Below are positions 44,872-53,541 of a stretch of 64,000 bases of DNA, piece by piece. The position numbers were made by a program, and so were the translations under genes. The notes beneath the pieces are model-generated. The model made no database searches. It saw nothing but the letters and a program-made list of their open reading frames with translations, and was not told where the DNA came from. The stretch is taken from assembly GCA_017307165.1 (NCBI GenBank), contig JAFKGK010000002.1, forward strand, positions 1 to 64,000, read 5' to 3'. This DNA comes from Candidatus Melainabacteria bacterium (GTDB taxonomy: Bacteria; Cyanobacteriota; Vampirovibrionia; Obscuribacterales; Obscuribacteraceae). How positions within the stretch are numbered: position 1 is the first letter of the stretch; each line of letters begins with the position of its first letter.

Positions 44872-46476
44872 CTAAAGAATGATCTTTGGTAATCGCACTT
44901 CAAAAGTGGAGCCCATGCCTGGTTTGCTCTCGCATGAGATCTTGCCCCCGTGCATCTCGACAATCTTGTGGCAGAGAAAAAGTCCCAGACCGGTAGAAGC
45001 ATAGTATCGGCCGCCTGAGGTCGATTGCCAGAAGCGCTCGAACAATCTAGGCATGTCCTCTTGTGAGATGCCCTTGCCTGTGTCTGAAACTTTTAAAATG
45101 GCATCGTTTTCGTCAAAGGCAATCGATATAGTGATCTTGCCGCCTCGAGGCGTAAACTTCAAAGAATTGTCGACGAGATTTTGGATGACGCGTCTGATTT
45201 CGTTTTCATCGGCCATGATTATTTCTGTTCTTTCTGCCTTATAAAAGAAAAAGGCGATATTTTTTGCTGAGGCTAGTGGCTGCAGCTCGATGCACAGGCG
45301 CTCCACCAATTCGGCAACATCTATGGGCCCCATGGACAATTGTTTGGCACCCGAATCAAATCTATAAACGTCCAGGAGTGTCAAAACCAGCTCATAAAGC
45401 GCATTGTTGCTCTGGTGAATGGTCTTGAGTATTTCACTCTGAGCAGGAGTGACCTCGCCAAAGTCGCCTTCCATGAGGAGCATCAAGGCACGATTGGCTG
45501 CAAGGATCGGCGTCTTGAGATCATGCGTCAGAGTCGCGACAAAATCCTCTCTTTGCTGCTGTAGACGCACCCGATCTGTGCAATTGGCAAACATGGCGAC
45601 GATGCCCTGCGAAGGCTCATCCTCGCTCTTGACCGGCCAAACGGCCCAATCAAAAAATGCTCTTTCGTGCGTAGCCGAAGCCTTAAAATTGAGCGGTTCG
45701 GCCTGGCTCTGGTATGGTTCGCCCTGGTGCAAAGAAGCGAGAAAGCGCTCCGTAGGCAGTTGTGGCGCCAGATCGACAAGTGATTTCCCAAGAGCTTCTT
45801 CTCTTTTTTGCAGATCTAGATAACGCAAAAATTCTAGGTTGCAGTCGAGCAGTGTTAGATCTTTGTCCAGTCTTATCAGGCCAAGTGGTGCCAACTCTAA
45901 GAGATTTTTGGTCGTGCGTTTTTCTGTTTCGAGCTCGCGGATCGAGTCTCTTTGTTGTCTGAGTGCTTGCTCCTTGGACATGATATAGGTATCGATAGCC
46001 AGGGACATATCAAAAAATATGATCTTGGTCAGAGCCGGCAAAACCTGCTTGCAATCGGTCAGACTCTTGTTTTGCATCAGCAAGCGCTGCATAAAGATCA
46101 GGGCCTTGCAGTATGCGCCTAGATACCATTTTGGATCGAGTTGGATACGATGGTGCGTGGCTCCGATCTGCCATCTCTCGCGCACGTATTTTTCGTCATA
46201 GTCACCCTTGGTGAGGCGAGCAAAATAACGTCCCTGAGCCGAACGTGCCCTCTCCAATATTTCCCTTGAAGGAAAAAATGCAGCGGTCTCCTCGGAGGCA
46301 AGAAAATGCGAGTAAAGATCTTCCATCAGATCATCGATATGCGAGGAAACCAGCTCGTCGCAACTCTTTACAAGAATCTCGTCAATGGCTTTAAAGTCAA
46401 GCCATTCCAGCCTTTTGGCTATCTCCAGATCGTTGTGATTGTTATCGGTTTGGTGGTGCTGATCGTCAAAATGCAT
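44872..46476 (-). CDS. Globin-coupled (protoglobin) histidine kinase
   Basis: Residues 20-165 form a globin sensor: the proximal His is H108 in IGATHHRIQLDPKWYLGAY, matching the IGxxHxxxxLxPxWY signature of HemAT/DosC-type sensors. A PAS-like region (LIRLDKDLTLLDCNLEF) follows. Then come HisKA with the phosphoacceptor His in LTHDLKTPI, and HATPase_c (NLVDNSLKF, DTGKGIS, GLGLFLC). No transmembrane helix: a soluble O2 or other gas sensor. It is divergent from the NarL regulator at 46501 by 24 bases, its likely target. Confidence 0.92.
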   Translation of the reverse strand: MHFDDQHHQTDNNHNDLEIAKRLEWLDFKAIDEILVKSCDELVSSHIDDLMEDLYSHFLASEETAAFFPSREILERARSAQGRYFARLTKGDYDEKYVRERWQIGATHHRIQLDPKWYLGAYCKALIFMQRLLMQNKSLTDCKQVLPALTKIIFFDMSLAIDTYIMSKEQALRQQRDSIRELETEKRTTKNLLELAPLGLIRLDKDLTLLDCNLEFLRYLDLQKREEALGKSLVDLAPQLPTERFLASLHQGEPYQSQAEPLNFKASATHERAFFDWAVWPVKSEDEPSQGIVAMFANCTDRVRLQQQREDFVATLTHDLKTPILAANRALMLLMEGDFGEVTPAQSEILKTIHQSNNALYELVLTLLDVYRFDSGAKQLSMGPIDVAELVERLCIELQPLASAKNIAFFFYKAERTEIIMADENEIRRVIQNLVDNSLKFTPRGGKITISIAFDENDAILKVSDTGKGISQEDMPRLFERFWQSTSGGRYYASTGLGLFLCHKIVEMHGGKISCESKPGMGSTFEVRLPKIIL

Positions 46477-46483
46477 AATGCCT

Positions 46484-46493
46484 AGTGTACTAT
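46484..46493. promoter_or_regulatory. Overlapping face-to-face -10 elements
   Basis: The plus strand has TACTAT (46488-46493) seven bases before the regulator ATG. The minus strand has TACACT (46484-46489) seven bases before the kinase ATG. The two -10 boxes overlap by two bases. Both genes would start leaderless, and only one polymerase could open at a time. No consensus -35 is seen, so an activator may be needed. Confidence 0.5.
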
Positions 46494-46500
46494 TTAGCGC

Positions 46501-47181
46501 ATGGAAACATCAGCCATACGCATCGTACTCGTAGAAGACCACCTGCTGACCAGAGTGGGACTCAAGACCGTCATCGGCCGCACGCAAGATATCAAGGTCG
46601 TGGGCGAGGCCGACAATGGCGAGCAGGCTCTGGATAGAGTCAGAGAGCTCAAACCCGATGTGGTGCTCATGGACGTCGGCATGCCGATCATGGATGGCAT
46701 AGAGGCCGCCAGCCGCATCAGGCTCGAGCATCCTGAGGTCAATATCATCATGCTAACTTCGCATGACAATGATCGCGATATATTTGCTTCGTTGACTGCC
46801 GGTGCCGGCGGATACTGCCTCAAAGACGTCGATCCCGAGCGATTGTATACTGCCATCCGTTCGGTCAACGCTGGCGATATCTGGCTCGACTCCGCCATAG
46901 CCGATCGTGTAGTGCGTATCTATAAGCAGAGCGAAACCCAGGAAAGAGATGTTCGCCACAGCCGTCCTCTTATCGACACTCCTTTGCCTGAGCCTCTCTC
47001 GCCGCGCGAAATGGAAGTACTCAACCTCCTGGTGGACGGCCTATCCAATCAGCAGATTGCTGACAAATTGATCATTTCTCTGGCTACTGCCAAGACCCAT
47101 GTAAGGAACATATTAAACAAACTGGCGGTCGATGACCGCACGCAAGCAGCCGTGCAAGCCATGCGCCGCGGTCTGGTCTAA
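46501..47181 (+). CDS. NarL/FixJ-type response regulator
   Basis: A 226-residue protein: receiver with E12 and D13, phosphoacceptor D58 in VVLMDVGMPIMDG and Lys in YCLKDVD. A LuxR-type helix-turn-helix follows (LSPREMEVLNLLVDGLSNQQIA, AKTHVRNILNKL). The gene is paired with the globin kinase and followed 17 bases later by a usp gene. This resembles the DosR arrangement and suggests it controls usp and acetate kinase genes. Confidence 0.94.
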   Translation: METSAIRIVLVEDHLLTRVGLKTVIGRTQDIKVVGEADNGEQALDRVRELKPDVVLMDVGMPIMDGIEAASRIRLEHPEVNIIMLTSHDNDRDIFASLTAGAGGYCLKDVDPERLYTAIRSVNAGDIWLDSAIADRVVRIYKQSETQERDVRHSRPLIDTPLPEPLSPREMEVLNLLVDGLSNQQIADKLIISLATAKTHVRNILNKLAVDDRTQAAVQAMRRGLV

Positions 47182-47198
47182 TACGCGAGGTCTTCATC

Positions 47199-47642
47199 AT
47201 GAAAATACTGGTTGCACTGGACGACTCGCCTTATAGCGAAAGAGTGCTCGAGTCTCTGACCAGGCGCAAGTTTGCTGCGTCTACCCAGTTAAAATTGCTC
47301 ACAGTTATTGAGCCTCTGCCAGAAGAAGTCGATCACAAAATCACACAGACGCATCAGATAAACGAAGGTCGCAAGAATGCCGCTCGCAAATTGCTCGAAA
47401 AGAGTCGCGAGGCACTGGCCAATAAGCTGCCTGATCGCAATGTGCATTTTGAGATCCGCGAGGGTGATCCTCGCGAGCAAATAATCGATTGCGCATCCGA
47501 ATGGAATGCCTCGCTGATACTCATCGGTGCACACGGCCACGGTCTCTGTCCTACGCATCACCTAAGCGATCACGTCGGCTCTGTCTCACGCGACGTGGCA
47601 TCCAATGCCAATTGCTCGGTCGAAGTAGTGCGAGTGAGATAG
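47199..47642 (+). CDS. Universal stress protein
   Basis: UspA-fold, 147 residues, starting KILVALDDSPYSERVL. The nucleotide loop LIGAHGHGLCPTHHLSDHVGSVS keeps GxHG and GS but with a longer spacer than the 43790 paralogue. It may bind ATP less well. It lies 17 bases after the response regulator, probably in the same transcript. Confidence 0.9.
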   Translation: MKILVALDDSPYSERVLESLTRRKFAASTQLKLLTVIEPLPEEVDHKITQTHQINEGRKNAARKLLEKSREALANKLPDRNVHFEIREGDPREQIIDCASEWNASLILIGAHGHGLCPTHHLSDHVGSVSRDVASNANCSVEVVRVR

Positions 47643-47645
47643 TCT

Positions 47646-48104
47646 TTATTTGATCGGCACTACCATGATGTTTTGGCTGGCACTGTTTGCTATCGCCTGC
47701 GATACCGAACCAAGGGCCTTGATGCCGCGTTTCATATGAGAGCCAAGCACGATGCGGTCGGGCTTGTTGTCTGCGATTGCCCCCATCAGCTCTACTTTTG
47801 GAATGCCCTCCAATAAGAGAGTGTCGATGGTGCTATCAGCAAAAACAGAGCGCAATTTGATTACGCTATCGCCAAGCAGAGTGATACCCGCCTTTTTGCG
47901 ATCCTCAAAGATTTGTTCCGTCATCTGCGATGGCAGAGCGCTCATATAGCTGGTAATGCGAGGATCCTTTACCACATGCGCCAAGACGAAATGCAGGGTG
48001 TCACCACTCTCGTGCTGATGCTCGGCCAGAGGATAGTGGCGCAAAAAGGCCACGATCGCGTCCATGCATTTGCCGTCTTCTATGGCCAGAAAGATTTTTT
48101 GCAT
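47646..48104 (-). CDS. Universal stress protein-like
   Basis: The 152 residues begin QKIFLAIEDGKCMDAIV and end IVLGSHMKRGIKALGSVSQAIANSASQNIMVV, the degenerate Usp nucleotide-site pattern. Identity with the other two is low, so it may not bind ATP. It ends three bases from the stop of the convergent usp and lies downstream of ackA on the same strand (21 bases), so ackA and this gene are probably co-expressed. Confidence 0.82.
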   Translation of the reverse strand: MQKIFLAIEDGKCMDAIVAFLRHYPLAEHQHESGDTLHFVLAHVVKDPRITSYMSALPSQMTEQIFEDRKKAGITLLGDSVIKLRSVFADSTIDTLLLEGIPKVELMGAIADNKPDRIVLGSHMKRGIKALGSVSQAIANSASQNIMVVPIK

Positions 48105-48125
48105 TATGGGCCTTATTATCGATAG

Positions 48126-49163
48126 TTATAAAAATCCGAGACATTCTCGACTGACCATGTACTCTTCTTCTGATTTTATACTAAATACCTTTGTGTGCAA
48201 TGCCTGGAGATAAGGCAGCCTGGCCATGACGGCATTTTGCAAGTCTTTGTCGTTATAGCCGATCCCGCCCGTAAAACTAATTGCATCGAGGCGAGGTAGG
48301 CTTGCAGTCATGGCGCCGATGCCTTTTGCCACCGAAAGCGCATACATGTCTATGGCCAGACGGGCTCTTTCATTGCCTTCTTGAGCAGCCTTCTTAACTG
48401 TCAGCATGTCTGCGGATAACCTGGATACGCCAAGCAATCCCGACTGCTTGACCAGGCTCTGATTGAGATCCTCTAGAGTCATCTCGTGCGTGGTGAGTAG
48501 ATTGAGCACGATACCAAAGTCGATCGATCCCGGGCGCGAAGCCATCATCAAGCCATCCATCGGAGTGTAGCCCATGCTCGTATCTACGCTCTTGCCACCA
48601 GTCATCGCGCAGACGGAGGCGCCTCCGCCCAGGTGGCAGGAGATCATCGAGACATCTTGTGTATTTTTGCCGAGCTGCCTGCTGGTCTCTTGCAAGCAAT
48701 ATTTATGGGAAATGCCATGGAAGCCAAATTTGCGAATGCCGAGCTGCTCGATTTTTTGCGGTAGTGGGTAGAGATAATGCACTGGATCGAGAGTAGAATG
48801 AAACCCCGTGTCAAAAACAAGTATTTGTTTTGCCTGGGGAAACTGATCGAGACTCTCTTTGACAAACTTGATCGCAGGCGGATTGTGCAAGGGTGCTAGA
48901 GCGATCATCTTTTCCAGGATCTCTATGTCGTCCTTGCCCAATATCTTTGGCTGGGTAAAGTCAGCGCCACCATGGACGATGCGATGACCTACCGCTACGA
49001 TATCGGCAGGGTCCTGCAAAAAATCAAAGAGCGCCTCTTTGTATTGTTTGTTATCGCTGGACAATTGCAGTTTGTCTATAGCCTCATCTCGACTTGCATC
49101 GGCATGATAGAGCGCAAATTTTTGCGTCATCGAACCAGCATTGATCACGAGTATCTTTGGCAT
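48126..49163 (-). CDS. ackA: Acetate kinase, short form
   Basis: The acetokinase fold is clear: start ILVINAGSMTQKF, GHRIVHGG, VFDTGFHSTL, FGFHGISHKY, CHLGGGASVCA, ISFTGGIGYN. Length is 345 residues versus about 400 for the usual enzyme. The start motif is NAGSMTQKF where most have NAGSSSLK, and IVHGG, FHG, and GGG are retained. It would convert acetyl-phosphate and ADP to acetate and ATP. No phosphotransacetylase gene is adjacent. It belongs to the Usp-rich island. Confidence 0.88.
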   Translation of the reverse strand: MPKILVINAGSMTQKFALYHADASRDEAIDKLQLSSDNKQYKEALFDFLQDPADIVAVGHRIVHGGADFTQPKILGKDDIEILEKMIALAPLHNPPAIKFVKESLDQFPQAKQILVFDTGFHSTLDPVHYLYPLPQKIEQLGIRKFGFHGISHKYCLQETSRQLGKNTQDVSMISCHLGGGASVCAMTGGKSVDTSMGYTPMDGLMMASRPGSIDFGIVLNLLTTHEMTLEDLNQSLVKQSGLLGVSRLSADMLTVKKAAQEGNERARLAIDMYALSVAKGIGAMTASLPRLDAISFTGGIGYNDKDLQNAVMARLPYLQALHTKVFSIKSEEEYMVSRECLGFL

Positions 49164-49203
49164 TGAACTAAATCGCCCCTCGACACGTTTAAGAGTCAGT
49201 AGT

Positions 49204-49241
49204 CCTGTGGCGAGCGATTCGGGGGAGCTGCTCGCCTCAGG
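49204..49241 (+). repeat. Long stem-loop between ackA and the carboxyltransferase gene
   Basis: CCTG-T-GGCGAGC pairs with GCTCGCC-T-CAGG: eleven base pairs with one T-T mismatch and a 14-base loop. It lies in the 326-base divergent interval 49164-49489, which has no other gene-like frame. No T tract follows, so it is not a terminator. It may be a leader structure for ackA (40 bases upstream) or an operator. Confidence 0.5.
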
Positions 49242-49489
49242 CCTATATTTTAAGTCTTTGTTCAGGTCTTTATCTTATCTTTGTTAGCGGGCTCTCATCT
49301 CTATCCATACATTTATAAAGGCTTTAGATGGCCCGACCCTTTCGTATCTCGTGATTTAATTGCTGATTGTGTAGATATCGCAATAATTGCAGTCTGCATA
49401 CTTGGGTCTTCAATATTTAGAGCCTTCTACTACAGGTGATATCCGTGTCAGGCATAACATCAGATGCACAAAAAGGAAACACTGCCGTC

Positions 49490-51019
49490 ATGAGCAAAAG
49501 CGAACATCTCGAAAAAGAGATCAAACGTATCAAGCAGGGCGGCGCTCCCAAATATCACCAAAAGGCAGCCGAGGACAAAAAGCTCTTTGTGCGCGAGAGA
49601 TTGCGTCTTTTGCTCGATCCTGGCTTTGATGTCGAGGATGCTCGTTTTGCCAACAATACCCAGGCGGATCTGCCTGCCGATGGGGTTGTCACCGGCATCG
49701 GCCAGATCGAGGGCAAGACTGTCTGCTACATGGCCAACGACTCTACTATCAAAGCCGGATCATGGGGCTGGCGTACCGTCGAAAAGATCATCAGGATCCA
49801 GGAGACTGCCGCCAAGCTCAAGGTGCCCATGCTGTATCTAGTCGACTCTGCCGGTGCCCGCATCACCGATCAAATCGAGATGTTTCCCGGCCGTCGTGGT
49901 GCAGGACGCATCTTTCACAATCAGATAGCCATGTCCGGCTACGTGCCTCAGGTCTGCCTCCTGTTTGGACCCAGTGCTGCAGGCGGAGCCTATATCCCAG
50001 CCTTTTGCGACATCGTCATCATGAATGACGGCAATGCCTCCATGTATCTCGGTTCTCCACGCATGGCCGAGATGGTCATCGGGGAGAAAGTGACCCTCGA
50101 AGAGATGGGCGGCGCCAAGATGCATTGCTCCGTATCCGGCTGCGGCGACATGCTGGTCAAATCCGAAGAAGAAGCCATCCAGGCTTGCAAAGATTATCTA
50201 CGCTACATGCCCACCAATTGCGATCAACAGGTGGCCGATCTGCCTGCCATCGATCCCAAGTCTTTCGACAAAAACATCGAACAAATCATCCCCGAAAAAG
50301 AAAACATACCCTTTGACATGTATGGCGTCATCGACAGATTGATCGATGCCGATAGCTGGTTCGAGATCAAAAAGCTCTTTGCTTCTGAGATCATCACCGG
50401 TTTTGGACGCATCGGCGGTCGTGCCGTCGGTATTGTGGCCAACCAGCCGCGAGTCAAGGGTGGCGCCCTGTTTGTCGACTCTGCCGACAAGTCAGCTAGA
50501 TTTATGTGGCTCTGTGATGCCTTCAACATACCCCTGCTCTTTCTTGCCGATGTACCTGGCTTCATGATCGGCAGCAAGGTCGAGCGCGATGGCATCATCC
50601 GCGCCGGTGCCAAGATGGTCTCGGCCATGTCTTCGGCAACCGTACCCAAGATCTCGGTCGTCGTTCGCAAAGCTTATGGTGCCGGACTTTATGCCATGTG
50701 TGGACCAGCGTTCGAGCCAGATGCCTGTCTGGCCCTGCCTACCGCCTGGATAGCCGTGATGGGCCCCGAGGCTGCCGTCAACGCCGTTTATTTCAACAAG
50801 ATCCAGGAGCTGCCCGCCGAGGAGCGTCCCGCCTTTGTCGAGGCCAAACGCGAGGAGTATCGTCGCGATGTCGATCTCTACAAGCTTGCGGCTGAGATGG
50901 TCGTGGACGATATCGTGCAGCCTCTCCAATTGCGTAATGAGCTTATTGCTCGCTTTAATGCCTACGCAAATAAAGAGGTCATGGTCTTTAAGAAAAAGCG
51001 CAGCGTATTGCCTGTCTAG
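49490..51019 (+). CDS. Acyl-CoA carboxylase carboxyltransferase (beta) subunit
   Basis: A 509-residue carboxyltransferase of the propionyl/methylcrotonyl/acetyl-CoA family. It shows HQKAAEDKKLFVRERLRLLLD, AGARITDQ, GPSAAGGAYIPAF, LADVPGFMIGS and YGAGLYAMCGP, the two acyl-CoA-binding crotonase-like halves. It would transfer carboxyl from biotin to an acyl-CoA; no biotin carboxylase or BCCP gene is in the window. Start ATG at 49490 is chosen over a GTG at 49436; AAGGAAA lies about 12 bases upstream. pccB is the closest label, but the substrate is not certain. Confidence 0.88.
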   Translation: MSKSEHLEKEIKRIKQGGAPKYHQKAAEDKKLFVRERLRLLLDPGFDVEDARFANNTQADLPADGVVTGIGQIEGKTVCYMANDSTIKAGSWGWRTVEKIIRIQETAAKLKVPMLYLVDSAGARITDQIEMFPGRRGAGRIFHNQIAMSGYVPQVCLLFGPSAAGGAYIPAFCDIVIMNDGNASMYLGSPRMAEMVIGEKVTLEEMGGAKMHCSVSGCGDMLVKSEEEAIQACKDYLRYMPTNCDQQVADLPAIDPKSFDKNIEQIIPEKENIPFDMYGVIDRLIDADSWFEIKKLFASEIITGFGRIGGRAVGIVANQPRVKGGALFVDSADKSARFMWLCDAFNIPLLFLADVPGFMIGSKVERDGIIRAGAKMVSAMSSATVPKISVVVRKAYGAGLYAMCGPAFEPDACLALPTAWIAVMGPEAAVNAVYFNKIQELPAEERPAFVEAKREEYRRDVDLYKLAAEMVVDDIVQPLQLRNELIARFNAYANKEVMVFKKKRSVLPV

Positions 51020-51031
51020 TCCCTAGACCAG

Positions 51032-52027
51032 TTAAAAACCAAATTTTTGCTTGATATAGGACCTGGTCCTGGGAAAGTTTTCCCAGATCACGGCCTGGTG
51101 TTCAGCGCCCATAAAGGCCGTGACCAGCTCGGCCATGAGGTTTTTGTATGCGGCTTCTGATCCATCCACCATGTTTTGCATGCTAAAGATGACTGACTCG
51201 GGCATCTCGCGTACATCATTGTCGTACATGAGCTTAAACTGCTTATCGTGATCGACTGAGCCCATGTGATAGTCGATGGCTCTTGCGGTTTCGCGTATAA
51301 CATTGCCCCTCAGGTCTTCGGCCTGGCGCGGGGTTTCGTTTTCGTAGATAAAGATATTGCTGCCATCACTGACGGGCAGACCCTGGCCGGCCTTTTTAGG
51401 TGACTCAAAAGGGATCAGATAAAACTTGATACCCTTGGACTCGATGATCGATCGCATCTTAGCTGGAAACCGCGCAATCGTGTTTTCGATGACTTGCTTG
51501 CTGGCTTCGGGAAAACCACCCGTTGGACCGGGAGGAGCTACAACGATACGGCCGCTGCTCGATGCTGAGGTCGTTGCAGCTATCTTGCCGCCTGCTTGTC
51601 CTAATTGTCCTGATTTTACAGCTTGTCCACGGGCTGCAGTAGCCAACCCGGCTGCTGGCGGGGAGCTAGATGATGGTGGGGTGGCCTTCCAGCGGGCCAG
51701 GCATTGAGCGGCCATTGCTGCTTGAGGCGTACCTTGATAGAGCTGGACTGTCTCGCCATAGGCCTTGATAGCCGCGTCTCTGTCCTTAGCTGCAGCAAAG
51801 GCATGAGCTCGATACAAAAACACCATCGGATCGATGTTGCCTGCGACTATAGAGTCCCAAAATAGATTGGTGGCACCTTTGTAATCACCCTTTTGGTAGG
51901 CTGCCACGCCGAGATTGTATTTTAGTTTTGCGGTGGCCTCTTTTGATGCCTCGGACTGCGCATAAGTCGCTGGGCTTGCCAGCAAAATCGTGGCCGTGAT
52001 GGCCAAAATGCAACTCTGTTTTTTCAT
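51032..52027 (-). CDS. Secreted TPR protein with degenerate zinc-peptidase-like domain
   Basis: A signal peptide (LAITATILLASPATYA) and two TPR units (YNLGVAAYQKGDYKGATNLF) precede a Pro/Ser-rich linker. The C-terminal 150 residues resemble an anthrax-lethal-factor-like fold: IKFYLIPFESPKK, then VIRETARAIDYHMG where HExxH would lie, and NFPRTRSYIKQKFGF at the end. Both zinc His are replaced by Arg, so it is probably not active. It overlaps the upstream peptidase gene by four bases (ATGA). Confidence 0.68.
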   Translation of the reverse strand: MKKQSCILAITATILLASPATYAQSEASKEATAKLKYNLGVAAYQKGDYKGATNLFWDSIVAGNIDPMVFLYRAHAFAAAKDRDAAIKAYGETVQLYQGTPQAAMAAQCLARWKATPPSSSSPPAAGLATAARGQAVKSGQLGQAGGKIAATTSASSSGRIVVAPPGPTGGFPEASKQVIENTIARFPAKMRSIIESKGIKFYLIPFESPKKAGQGLPVSDGSNIFIYENETPRQAEDLRGNVIRETARAIDYHMGSVDHDKQFKLMYDNDVREMPESVIFSMQNMVDGSEAAYKNLMAELVTAFMGAEHQAVIWENFPRTRSYIKQKFGF

Positions 52028-53541
52028 ATTTTGGTTTTACCCAAAATCTCTTTATTGGTCTCCAAAAACTTTTGCCAGTCTTTTTGATCCTCAAATATCT
52101 CAGACGCAGGCAAGGCCTTGATCGCATCATAGGCCACGCTACCAGGCGTTAAGACACGCTTGATCCAGACTCTAAAGTCCTGGTCTATCTCGTTAAAGTT
52201 TTTGTCCAGGGCCGCCTCCACAAAGGACTCATATCCCCTCAGATCATTTGCGGCTGTCAATCTCAAATAAGTCTGCAAGACACCCTTGTCGATCAAATAG
52301 CAGCCGACCAATCTCTGCACTTTCTGATAATAAGCATGCGCATGACTCGAACGTGCCACTATGGTCGAAAGCTTGGGCAGAGTATGCGGAGTCATCACGC
52401 GAAACTCTATGGGCTTGCGTGGCAAATCGATAAATCCATACTTTGGCTTGTCGCCAAAGACAGGTCCTTTGCGATCGGCAGGATAGCGATCCAACCAGGC
52501 ATAAAAAGTCTCGAAAGATGCTGGGATGCCTTCTTCGGCCCAAAATTCGAGATGCTGCAGATGACCCAATAATTTGTGGGTGATCTCGTGGACAAAGACA
52601 CCATCGCCGACACCATCAAAAGTCACAATGGCATTGCGGCCCGATATGTACACACCGAGCACATTGGTATGAAAATTGAACTTGTCATTGAGAAATTTGC
52701 GCGAGGCCTCTTTGGTCTTAAATAAAAACACTCCGGTCGGAAACTCGCCCTTGACTGGCAAGAGCTCGTGATCGACATAGTCATACTGCGCCTCGGCTAT
52801 GTCGGCATAATGTCTTATGCGCTCAGGCGGCACATCAGTGTAAAAGATAAAGTGGTCGCGGACCTCGATATTATCGAGTCCGACGAGCAGACTGTCCTTG
52901 TAGGTCACATCTATTGCGTGCTTACCGTCGATCTCGTCTATAGCCGCATCGACCATGCTGCACATATCGCTATTGGTGGCTGAATTGACATTGATGGCAA
53001 TGGACTCGAGCAAATCGCGGCTCTCGATAAAGACTTTGCGCGCCTCCTCGCGGCTGCCCAGACGACAGAGACAGATAGCCATGAAGGCCAGGGCATTGCC
53101 CATTTTTTCGCGATTGCGCTCGATGATCTTTTTGCTCTGATTTTTATTGGTCGAGGCGATCGCCCTGCCTATCACCATCGCTTGGTTATATGCCTGTATG
53201 GCCGCGGTATAGCGTCTGGCCGTCCGTTCTATGGTGCCACGCAATAACGACAGCTCCATGCGATCGTCGTCGGAGACTTTGCCGGTCGGCTCTTTGAGGC
53301 CAGTCTCGATGGCCGCCAGAGCACTCTTGTACATGCGCCTATCATAATATTTGCGCGCCAGGTCGAGCTGCGACTGTCCCTCATCGTATTGCGGCAAGGC
53401 CCCAGCCTGCAGCGTTACCTCGCTTGGTGCCGCACTACAGGCGGTGCCAGCCTCAAAAACGAGAGCCATGAGCAAAATCGCACAAACCGCAATGATATTA
53501 AGCGGTCGGCCTATGAAATTGAGCGTTGAGCAGTCTTGCAT
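52024..53541 (-). CDS. Secreted TPR-gluzincin peptidase
   Basis: After a signal segment (IIAVCAILLMALVFEAGTACSAA) come TPR repeats (AIQAYNQAMVIGRA) and then a peptidase-MA-like domain. The zinc motif is HEITH in VFVHEITHKLLGHL, with the third ligand in FWAEEG. Active-site residues are intact. The ATG at 53541 is preferred to 53568, which lacks a credible leader. The start overlaps the ABC exporter gene by 44 bases. Export to the periplasm or outer surface is likely; substrate unknown. Confidence 0.82.
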   Translation of the reverse strand: MQDCSTLNFIGRPLNIIAVCAILLMALVFEAGTACSAAPSEVTLQAGALPQYDEGQSQLDLARKYYDRRMYKSALAAIETGLKEPTGKVSDDDRMELSLLRGTIERTARRYTAAIQAYNQAMVIGRAIASTNKNQSKKIIERNREKMGNALAFMAICLCRLGSREEARKVFIESRDLLESIAINVNSATNSDMCSMVDAAIDEIDGKHAIDVTYKDSLLVGLDNIEVRDHFIFYTDVPPERIRHYADIAEAQYDYVDHELLPVKGEFPTGVFLFKTKEASRKFLNDKFNFHTNVLGVYISGRNAIVTFDGVGDGVFVHEITHKLLGHLQHLEFWAEEGIPASFETFYAWLDRYPADRKGPVFGDKPKYGFIDLPRKPIEFRVMTPHTLPKLSTIVARSSHAHAYYQKVQRLVGCYLIDKGVLQTYLRLTAANDLRGYESFVEAALDKNFNEIDQDFRVWIKRVLTPGSVAYDAIKALPASEIFEDQKDWQKFLETNKEILGKTKI

